Origin: Fretibacter rubidus
Lineage (GTDB): Bacteria > Pseudomonadota > Alphaproteobacteria > Caulobacterales > Maricaulaceae
Direction of reading: 5' to 3'
DNA length: 64,000 bases
Assembly: GCF_041429785.1 (NCBI RefSeq)
Contig: NZ_CP163423.1
Coordinates: 1,612,001-1,676,000, forward strand
Positions 57,667 through 64,000 of this stretch are shown here, one piece after another. Each line of letters begins with the position of its first letter. Within the stretch, counting starts at the first letter, position 1. Position numbers and translations under genes: made by a program. The notes under the pieces were generated by a model, which was not told where the DNA came from, made no database searches, and saw only the letters and a program-made list of their open reading frames with translations.

Positions 57667-57965
57667 TAACTCAGATAACGCATATCCCCATATAGATCAT
57701 ACCACTCAGGGTTATCCCGCTCTATCATCCTAATTTTATAATCGCGTCTTTGTTTTTTTAAAAACTTCTCACGCTCAATCGCCTCATTAGCATCTTCGCA
57801 GGCTTCGTAATAGACGAGCCGCTTTACATTGTGCCGCTGCGTAAACCCTTTAAGGCGGCTCTCCTTATGGTCAAAAACACGCCCAGCCAAATCACTGGTC
57901 ATACCAATGTAAAGCGTACCGTTCTTGTGACTTGCCATAATGTAAACGTGAAAATTTTTGACCAT
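57663..57965 (-). CDS. GIY-YIG nuclease domain protein, repeat-flanked
   Basis: 100 aa single-domain nuclease. HVYIMASHKNGTLYIGMT supplies the GIY (here VYI) and YIG elements, with catalytic Arg29 and His33 (GRVFDHK) and metal-binding Glu64 (AIERE). It belongs to the short COG2827/UPF0213-type group of unknown role. The start at 57965 is preferred over 57992. It lies alone between two copies of a structured repeat, and its stop codon occupies the same position in copy A as the thyA stop does in copy B. This suggests it belongs to, or depends on, the repeat element. Confidence 0.88.
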   Translation of the reverse strand: MVKNFHVYIMASHKNGTLYIGMTSDLAGRVFDHKESRLKGFTQRHNVKRLVYYEACEDANEAIEREKFLKKQRRDYKIRMIERDNPEWYDLYGDMRYLSY

Positions 57966-58003
57966 TATTATGTCTAACGCAATTTGCACCACCTTGCCAC
58001 TTC

Positions 58004-58113
58004 ACGAAATGGTTTCCGGGCGAGCGACGCTCGCGACGGAATGACAACACTTAAATCATGTCACACCGACGCGACGCAGTCGCCCGGTGCCCATGTCGTG
58101 AAATCTCGTCTAA
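58004..58113. repeat. Structured ~110 bp REP/MITE-like repeat, copy B
   Basis: Second copy, in direct orientation relative to copy A. The apex hairpin here is GAGC-GAC-GCTC instead of CCC-TTC-GGG, so the stem is kept while its sequence changed. Outer arms pair with a few mismatches. It begins at the thyA stop codon (58110-58112) and forms the 3' untranslated region of thyA. Confidence 0.85.
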
Positions 58114-58922
58114 ACCGCCACTTTCCCCGCGATATGCGGATGCGCCTCATAGCCCAATATCTTCACATCCTCATAGGTAAAGTCATAGAGCGACTTAACA
58201 TCTTTATTCAGCTTTAATCTTGGCAGCGAGAACGGCTTCCGCGTGAGTTGCTCCCTCACCTGCTCGAAATGGTTACTATATATATGCGCGTCGCCAAATG
58301 TATGGACAAAGTCCCCGACATCGAGGTCGCAGATTTGCGCCATCATATGGGTGAGTAGTGCGTAGGACGCGATGTTAAACGGCACACCGAGGAAGATATC
58401 GGCGCTACGTTGGTAAAGCTGGCACGAGAGCTTGTCTTTGCCGCCGTCTTTGCTGGGCGAGACAAAAAATTGGAACAAGCAATGACACGGCGGCAGGGCC
58501 ATGTCGTCGACATCGGCGGGGTTCCACGCGGAGACGATATGACGGCGTGAATAGGGATTGGCCTTAATCGCCTCCATAACCTTTGACACTTGGTCAATCA
58601 CGGCTCCGTCTGGGCCTTCCCAACGTCGCCATTGTTTACCGTAGACAGGGCCAAGGTCGCCGTTTTCATCGGCCCAAGCGTCCCATATTTTGACTTTGTT
58701 ATCTTGCAAATAGCCAATATTGGTATCGCCCGCGAGGAACCATATCAGCTCATGAACGATTGATTTTTTGTGCAGTTTCTTGGTTGTGACCATTGGAAAC
58801 CCGTTCGCGAGGTCAAAGCGCATTTGATAGCCAAACACCCCCCGGGTACCAGTGCCCGTGCGGTCACCGCGGTCTACACCGTTTTCCATGACATGAGATA
58901 AGAGGTCGAGATATTGCTGCAT
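58110..58922 (-). CDS. thyA: Thymidylate synthase
   Basis: 270 aa. Methylates dUMP to dTMP using methylene-tetrahydrofolate. Nucleophile Cys146 in ALPPCHC, phosphate-binding YSRRH, DRTGTGT at the start and LPRLKLN near the end. Normal length. Its stop codon lies inside repeat copy B, so that element forms its 3' untranslated region. Confidence 0.97.
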   Translation of the reverse strand: MQQYLDLLSHVMENGVDRGDRTGTGTRGVFGYQMRFDLANGFPMVTTKKLHKKSIVHELIWFLAGDTNIGYLQDNKVKIWDAWADENGDLGPVYGKQWRRWEGPDGAVIDQVSKVMEAIKANPYSRRHIVSAWNPADVDDMALPPCHCLFQFFVSPSKDGGKDKLSCQLYQRSADIFLGVPFNIASYALLTHMMAQICDLDVGDFVHTFGDAHIYSNHFEQVREQLTRKPFSLPRLKLNKDVKSLYDFTYEDVKILGYEAHPHIAGKVAV

Positions 58923-58947
58923 CTAAAGACGCTAGCCGATTCGAGCC

Positions 58948-60108
58948 TTACCCGCTAGCGCTAGGGGCGGCTTTGCGCACAGGAATGTGGCTACCAAAGC
59001 GCTTGCGAAGTTTCATGAACGGCCCTTCGACCATGTAAAAACTAATGGCCGTCATCACAAAGCTAATCACAAGGGTCAGTGCGATTGACCACGCGTCCAC
59101 ATCCATATTGCGGTGCACGAAATCATAAACAGGGTAGTGCCATAGATAGAGCGCGTAAGACGTCTTGCCGATCCAAACCAGCGGCGCAAGCTCCAAGACC
59201 TTAAACGCCCAACGCAGTTTGGCGAGGTAATAGAGATTCAAAATCAGCACACAAATCGCGGCCCCTTGCAGGGAAAAGCGAAAGATATAACGAAAGCTGT
59301 CATCACGGATAATAAAGCTCGCGAGCAGGGCTGCGCCTGCCACCAGCACTGGCAAGACACCCGTGATCAAACGTAGACCCTCTATGCCTTTGCGGTGCAG
59401 CATAATGGTGAGGAGGCAGCCCCAAGCAATGCTGTCGATCCGCGCATCCGTCATCATGTAATTATAATCTGACACAGGCACATTCAGGTTAAAGTAAACA
59501 AACATACGCCACAGCGGCACCATTACGATAATCGCCAGCACAGCCATATGCAGGCGTTTCCACACCAAACCTGCCGCCAAGACGAGCAACGGAAATAGCA
59601 GGTAGAAATGCTCTTCCACCGCCAGTGACCAGAGTGGTGTCCAACTCATCAACGGGCTGTAATCCACTGATGCGGCATGAACTTGGTAAAAATTGGTAAA
59701 GTAGAACACGGCGGCTAGAAATTCGGTTTTCGTCGGCAGACCATAACCCATCAGGCCCGAAATTAATGTCGTGCCAAACACCATGAATAACAGCGCAGGA
59801 TAAAGCCGTGCAAAGCGCCGCATGTAAAACATCGGCAAATTCACTCGCCCTTTAGCTTCTTGTTCTGCGATCAACAAACGCGTGATGAGAAAGCCTGAAA
59901 TAAAGAAGAAAACTGTGACCCCGAAACCACCCGGAACAATGTGATCCAGCCCCATATGGGCAACCAAAACAATCAATACCGAGAGCGCACGCAAACCATC
60001 AAGTCCTGGAATGAACCCATAAGCTGACGTTGGCGACAAGGCGTTTGTGTCAATCTGGTTCAATCGCTGCCATAATGACAGATGTGTTTGGTATGTATGG
60101 CTAACCAT
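58948..60108 (-). CDS. Membrane acyltransferase 3 family protein
   Basis: 386 aa, about ten helices. Catalytic histidine in LVAHMGLDH after the GLDGLRALSVL opening, as in OafA-type O-acyltransferases that acetylate lipopolysaccharide, peptidoglycan or other envelope glycans. No extracytoplasmic SGNH domain. Target unknown; stands alone. Confidence 0.92.
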   Translation of the reverse strand: MVSHTYQTHLSLWQRLNQIDTNALSPTSAYGFIPGLDGLRALSVLIVLVAHMGLDHIVPGGFGVTVFFFISGFLITRLLIAEQEAKGRVNLPMFYMRRFARLYPALLFMVFGTTLISGLMGYGLPTKTEFLAAVFYFTNFYQVHAASVDYSPLMSWTPLWSLAVEEHFYLLFPLLVLAAGLVWKRLHMAVLAIIVMVPLWRMFVYFNLNVPVSDYNYMMTDARIDSIAWGCLLTIMLHRKGIEGLRLITGVLPVLVAGAALLASFIIRDDSFRYIFRFSLQGAAICVLILNLYYLAKLRWAFKVLELAPLVWIGKTSYALYLWHYPVYDFVHRNMDVDAWSIALTLVISFVMTAISFYMVEGPFMKLRKRFGSHIPVRKAAPSASG

Positions 60109-60224
60109 GACAGGCTCCGACGTAAATTTACGTCATGTCATGCAAAATTAGCGCCAAAAGAGAAAAGTAGTGACAGTATTCGTCTTGGTTACAGGCGCAA
60201 TGCAAGTCGCATTAACTGATAACT

Positions 60225-60455
60225 TTATTTCTTGGAACGATTGCGTTTGCAATTTTCCATAAACCGCTCAGGACGTTTTATCGTATCTGCTCTTTTAACG
60301 ACCGATGATGTGCAACTTAGCTGCGCCTTTGATTGCTTACCTACAGCCGTGACTCCCGTCACCATAAGAACACCAATAAGCGCCGCCGCAAGGCCGTATT
60401 CAAGAGCCGTTGCGCCAGATGAATTTTTGAAAAATGACTTTAATATTTTAAACAT
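60225..60455 (-). CDS. Flp-type IVb pilin with extended Cys-containing tail
   Basis: 76 aa. Prepilin cleavage site G14|ATALEY with Glu at +5 and Tyr at +6, followed by the hydrophobic helix GLAAALIGVLMVTGVTAVG. The mature chain carries a ~35-residue basic extension with Cys48 and Cys69 (RPERFMENCKRNRSKK end), longer than usual Flp pilins. No cpa/tad assembly genes are nearby. A perfect TTAA-N7-TTAA CtrA-type box lies 62 bases upstream, as expected for a cell-cycle-controlled pilin. Confidence 0.87.
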   Translation of the reverse strand: MFKILKSFFKNSSGATALEYGLAAALIGVLMVTGVTAVGKQSKAQLSCTSSVVKRADTIKRPERFMENCKRNRSKK

Positions 60456-60516
60456 AATCTACCCCACAGAATGGGAGTATAGATATATTAGGTCAAAAAA
60501 CCCCTATGAAACAGGG

Positions 60517-60531
60517 TTAAGCTGGACTTAA
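60517..60531 (-). promoter_or_regulatory. Full CtrA-type binding site upstream of the Flp pilin
   Basis: TTAA-GCTGGAC-TTAA, exactly seven bases between half-sites, 62 bases upstream of the pilin start. It matches the Caulobacter consensus for the cell-cycle regulator CtrA, which activates pilA there. Confidence 0.6.
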
Positions 60532-60563
60532 ATAATGCGCAATGCCCATGTTTAACCGCGACC

Positions 60564-62192
60564 CTATTCCCCTGTTAAACCGCCCGCATGGTTCATAATG
60601 TGGAAAATCACATTCTGCTCATGCACGCCTGATACAAGGTGTGCGCCAGGACCAGAGGCGTAAATCGCCACGTCCTCGCCGCCGTGCGTTTCAGAATTTA
60701 GCGGCACGAGCGCTTCTTGACGAAAACCGGGCTTTGTCGTGTCCACATCCAAGGTCAACTGACGGCCCGCATTGATGTCAACGTCATAAAGCGCGTCGGC
60801 ATCTGTGCTGTCGCCCAAATCGCCAAATCCGCGTCCATTGGCATAGGATAATGTCGTATAGGGCTTGCCGTCATCAGCGAGGTTGGGCGTATCCTTGCCG
60901 ACACCAACGACAGGGCCGAGGATCGGGTTGCCGCGCTTCGGGTATCCCGCGAACGTCATGACGTGGCTATGATCGGCTGTTACAATAATAAGCGTGTCTT
61001 TATCACTCGTGGCTTGGCGCGCCGCGTCCACGGCCTCTGATAATGATATTGTGTCTTGTAGGGCGTTATAAGCGTTGCCCGCATGGTGACCGTGGTCAAT
61101 GCGGCCTGCCTCGACCATCAGGAAAAAGCCGTTTTCATTATCATCTAAGAGGTCAATCGCCTTGGCAGTCATCTGCGCGAGGCTGGGTTCACCGCGATTA
61201 TCTTTTGAGCGGTCAGAGTCATAGCGCATATGGGATTCGGAAAAGAGGCCCAGCACAGGTGTTGTCGTAATCGTATCAAAGCCCGCTTGGTCCATGACAT
61301 ATTGCCCGCCCGTTTTCTCGACCCATTCTTTGGTCAAATCGCGACCATCTGTGCGGTCGCCCTCAATATCACTATCCGCATCAGACGAATTAAACGCAGC
61401 GTCTTTGGGCAGAAAATGCCGACGACCGCCACCAAAGGCGACATCAATACCGATATCATCATAGCTTGCGTCCGCAGCCTTCAGCCGGTCAGGCAAGTTT
61501 ACAAATTGCGCCGCAATATCAATACAGCCCGCCTCAATGGCGGCTTTGGGCATATCCGATATGTCTTCCCATCCACGATTGGCGGAATGAGCATAAGTCG
61601 CTGCGGGTGTGGCATGTGTAATGCGCGCCGTGCTAATAATGCCCGTCATCTTGCCCATAAGTTCAGCGTGTTGCAGCGCGCTTGGGATTTCCACGGCTTT
61701 GGCCGCGGCGCAGTCATTGCGGGTCTCAGGCCTGCTGATACCGATGACGCCAATATTGGTTTTCACGCCCGTCATCATCGCGGTCATTGTGCCTGCGCTA
61801 TCAGGGGTTTGGGCGTCCACATTATAAGTCTTTGACAGGCCCGTGAATGGGAATTTATCAAAGCTAAGCTGGTTTTCCTCGCCCTGCCCGCCTTTAATTT
61901 GGCCATCGCGAATACGCGCCGCAGAGACGGTAGACACGCCCATACCGTCACCCACGAACAGGATGATGTTCTTTGCCGAACCACGTTTCGTATTAATCGA
62001 CGCCATGGCTGCGTTAGCCGCCGCGATATCGCTCGCCCCCGTATTATACCACGTAGACGCTGACGCATTGCTCGTAATTGCAGCAGGAACGACCGCTGCT
62101 TTGACAGGCTCTGTTATCTCGGTTGAGTTTACAGTGGCCTGCGTACAGGCCGTTAAGGCTGTCGCCGCCAATAATCCAAACAATAAACGCAT
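60564..62192 (-). CDS. Alkaline phosphatase lipoprotein (PhoA superfamily)
   Basis: 542 aa. Lipobox LTAC (Cys16), so probably tethered in the outer envelope. Metal and nucleophile sites: FVGDGMGV (Asp82), TPDSAGTMTAMM (nucleophile Ser132) and later TADHSH and SETHGGEDV. Hydrolyses phosphomonoesters for phosphate scavenging; GGAG precedes the start. No Pho box recognised. Confidence 0.95.
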   Translation of the reverse strand: MRLLFGLLAATALTACTQATVNSTEITEPVKAAVVPAAITSNASASTWYNTGASDIAAANAAMASINTKRGSAKNIILFVGDGMGVSTVSAARIRDGQIKGGQGEENQLSFDKFPFTGLSKTYNVDAQTPDSAGTMTAMMTGVKTNIGVIGISRPETRNDCAAAKAVEIPSALQHAELMGKMTGIISTARITHATPAATYAHSANRGWEDISDMPKAAIEAGCIDIAAQFVNLPDRLKAADASYDDIGIDVAFGGGRRHFLPKDAAFNSSDADSDIEGDRTDGRDLTKEWVEKTGGQYVMDQAGFDTITTTPVLGLFSESHMRYDSDRSKDNRGEPSLAQMTAKAIDLLDDNENGFFLMVEAGRIDHGHHAGNAYNALQDTISLSEAVDAARQATSDKDTLIIVTADHSHVMTFAGYPKRGNPILGPVVGVGKDTPNLADDGKPYTTLSYANGRGFGDLGDSTDADALYDVDINAGRQLTLDVDTTKPGFRQEALVPLNSETHGGEDVAIYASGPGAHLVSGVHEQNVIFHIMNHAGGLTGE

Positions 62193-62277
62193 CTGAGTCT
62201 CCTAAATCTTACGCCTCATTACCATAGCCGCGTGGTTAGCTGTAGACCTAATTGCCGCATCAGGTCATAAAGCTTCT

Positions 62278-62943
62278 ATGACCGATAATGACACTATTCC
62301 CTGCCAGATTTACCTCATCACGCCGCCGTCCATTCCTGACATGGACGTGTTTTTAAAACATCTGGAGGCCGCAATCACCGCTGCCCCTGTCGCCTGCCTA
62401 CAAATTCGGCTAAAAACACCTAACGGAGATGTAATGGATAGTTCAGACGTTGTTCAGGCAGCGCGCGCTATTGTGCCCTTATGTCATAGCCATGGCGTGG
62501 ACGTGATTATCAATGACGACCCCACCATTGTCGATGATTGCGGCGCAGACGGCGTTCATATCGGACAAAACGATATGGACTATTTCAGCGCCCGCGAACT
62601 GCTAGGCGGGGATGCCATTATTGGTGTGACCTGTCATAACAGTAAAGAATTGGCCTTTAAGGCCGCACAGGCTGGGGCCGACTATGTTGCGTTTGGTGCG
62701 TTTTTTGACACGCCAACCAAGACGCCCAAAGCCCGTGCAGAATTGGAGATTTTGGAATGGTGGCAAGAAGCTGTCGAAATACCCTGCGTCGCGATTGGCG
62801 GGATAACCGTGGCCAATGCCGCCTCAGTGATAGCGGCGGGCGCGGATTTTATCGCCGTGTCTTCGGGCATATGGGCGCATCCGGACGGACCAGCTTCCGC
62901 AGTCTCTGCCTTATCAGCGCTCTGTCACTCAGCGCAGGACTAG
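62278..62943 (+). CDS. thiE: Thiamine phosphate synthase ThiE
   Basis: 221 aa. Couples hydroxymethylpyrimidine and thiazole phosphates. TIM-barrel motifs VIINDDPTIVDDCGADGVHIGQ and VAIGGITVANAASVIAAGADFIAVSSGIW. Its last 73 bases overlap the next gene in another frame. Encoded far from thiS-thiG. No TPP riboswitch in the 85-base leader. Confidence 0.95.
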   Translation: MTDNDTIPCQIYLITPPSIPDMDVFLKHLEAAITAAPVACLQIRLKTPNGDVMDSSDVVQAARAIVPLCHSHGVDVIINDDPTIVDDCGADGVHIGQNDMDYFSARELLGGDAIIGVTCHNSKELAFKAAQAGADYVAFGAFFDTPTKTPKARAELEILEWWQEAVEIPCVAIGGITVANAASVIAAGADFIAVSSGIWAHPDGPASAVSALSALCHSAQD

Positions 62944-63929
62944 CCGCCCCTAGCTTTGCCACGACCAAGCCCGACTGGACATTAAATAGCACCCAAAGCG
63001 TGGTCACATTTGAAGACGCCTTGCGCGCCTATGACGCAAAAAACTATGACCTCGCCCTTGCTAATGCTAAAATCGCCGCCACAGCGGGCAATGATGAAGC
63101 GATGGTACTGGCTGGCAACATGCTGATGAACGGCGAAGCCGGTATCATCAATGACAAAGAGGCTGCTGATTGGTTTCGCCAAGCCGCCAGCTTTGGAAAT
63201 ACCGACGCGCAAGTGCTGCTTGGTAAAATGGCCCTGAAATCACGCGGCGGATTAATGCCGGCCGATGCTTTGGCCTATTTCTCCCAAGCGTCCCAAGCGG
63301 GCCGGACAGATGCACGCCGCGCCATTGGCGAAATGTATCAAAAAGGGATTGGTATCGCCAAAGACCCCGAGAAAGCCAAAGTCTGGCTCCGTCAATCCGC
63401 CGACGCTGGCGATATTAGCGGCGCACGCAAAATGGGAGACAGCCTGATTGAAACTGATCCCAAATCGGCGCTTCAATGGTATGAAAAGGCCGCCGATGCG
63501 GGCGACGCAGAGGCCGCCTATATCGCCGCCGTTATGTATGCCGAAAACCTCGATATCCGTCCGAATGGACGCAAAGCTGCTATGTTAATGCGCCAAGCCG
63601 CAGAGTCTGGCATTGCTGGCGCGCAAGCCGATTACGGTCTTTTGGTTTATCAAGGGGCTGGCGTGGAACGCGACATCGACGCGGCAGCGGATTGGTTTAA
63701 ACGCTCTGCCAATGGCGGCGACAGCGAAGGGCAGTTTCTTTATGCCTTTACCTTGGCCAAAGGCGAAGGCGTGCCGCAAAACTTTGAAGACGCCTATTTC
63801 TGGCTGCTGAAATCGGGTGAAAGCGGTGTCGATGATTATGACACAGACCGCAAAGTGCTGCGTAAGCGTCTTGAGGATAATGTGGACCAAGCCGTCCTAA
63901 TGCGCGCGAGAAACCGCGCCGGATTATAG
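62871..63929 (+). CDS. Secreted Sel1-like repeat protein
   Basis: 352 aa. A signal peptide (residues 1-31, ending PSFA) is followed by about seven Sel1/TPR-like repeats (for example GEMYQKGIGIAKDPEKAKVWLRQSA and VYQGAGVERDIDAAADWFKRSA). Such periplasmic solenoids scaffold envelope complexes. The start at 62871 is chosen because it gives a clean signal peptide; the longer frame from 62757 does not. The start overlaps thiE by 73 bases, so translation may be coupled. Confidence 0.88.
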   Translation: MGASGRTSFRSLCLISALSLSAGLAAPSFATTKPDWTLNSTQSVVTFEDALRAYDAKNYDLALANAKIAATAGNDEAMVLAGNMLMNGEAGIINDKEAADWFRQAASFGNTDAQVLLGKMALKSRGGLMPADALAYFSQASQAGRTDARRAIGEMYQKGIGIAKDPEKAKVWLRQSADAGDISGARKMGDSLIETDPKSALQWYEKAADAGDAEAAYIAAVMYAENLDIRPNGRKAAMLMRQAAESGIAGAQADYGLLVYQGAGVERDIDAAADWFKRSANGGDSEGQFLYAFTLAKGEGVPQNFEDAYFWLLKSGESGVDDYDTDRKVLRKRLEDNVDQAVLMRARNRAGL

Positions 63930-64000
63930 GCAGTCGCTCTTAAACCTCTTTGGATTGCGCCAGATTGTCGCAAATTCATGACATCTTACTAACGGCTAGA

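Noticed and set aside
61230-61835. 201-aa frame opposite the alkaline phosphatase gene
   Set aside because: Antisense shadow; the phosphatase motifs on the other strand are intact.
62193-62277. Possible TPP riboswitch before thiE, also sought before thiS
   Set aside because: No CTGAGA or related TPP core elements and too little space; none found.

Overview
This 64 kb window is chromosomal DNA from an alphaproteobacterium, most likely a marine, stalked or budding relative of the Caulobacterales/Hyphomonadales. The evidence is a sphingolipid (ceramide) operon of the Caulobacter type, an Flp pilin gene preceded by a perfect TTAA-N7-TTAA CtrA-type box, an mreBCD-mrdA-rodA elongasome operon, and alphaproteobacterial-looking housekeeping proteins at moderate GC. 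No phage, insertion sequence, integrase, rRNA operon or CRISPR array is visible. Genes are densely packed, and many neighbours overlap by 1 to 4 bases.

Layout. 1-5.7 kb: the end of a lipid (probably ceramide) kinase and a nucleotidyltransferase-like gene face a four-gene operon (fatty acyl-AMP ligase, ceramide reductase, acyl carrier protein, serine palmitoyltransferase). 5.7-14 kb: tRNA-Val(CAC), leucine dehydrogenase, an unusual CobT, a retropepsin-like protease, a TauE exporter, thiS-thiG, aroQ, accB-accC and a PLP dehydratase. 14-20 kb: acyl-CoA ligase, Bcr/CflA efflux pump, nitroreductase, and the kbl-tdh threonine degradation pair. 20-28 kb: Fe-S uracil-DNA glycosylase-like protein, then pbpC coupled to a giant alpha-2-macroglobulin gene. 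28-36 kb: accessory-looking genes (Thr/Asp-rich secreted protein, small protein behind a Fur-like box, peroxiredoxin, lone HPt protein, Arg/Asp-rich secreted protein, CPBP protease, large coiled-coil membrane protein). 36-39 kb: a Mla/MCE lipid transport operon. 39-43 kb: dipeptide epimerase, lipoprotein, NSS transporter, and a receiver-HPt protein. 43-49 kb: rodA, mrdA, mreD, mreC, mreB. 49-57 kb: TVP38 protein, miaA, serB, DegP-like protease, DUF2065 protein, hflC-hflK, 2OG-Fe oxygenase, folA, VUT-family protein. 57.5-58.1 kb: a GIY-YIG nuclease gene bracketed by two copies of a structured ~110 bp repeat, followed by thyA. 59-64 kb: acyltransferase, Flp pilin, alkaline phosphatase, thiE and a Sel1-repeat protein.

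Theme: much of the window serves the cell envelope. It covers sphingolipid synthesis, Mla-type lipid transport, peptidoglycan elongation and repair (RodA, PBP2, PBP1C with alpha-2-macroglobulin, epimerase for peptidoglycan dipeptides) and periplasmic or membrane quality control (DegP, HflKC). The least conventional items are the lipid kinase and nucleotidyltransferase pair beside the ceramide operon, the repeat-flanked GIY-YIG gene, the CobT with altered signature residues, the CtrA-box pilin with a Cys-containing basic tail, and several unrecognised secreted or membrane proteins between 28 and 36 kb.
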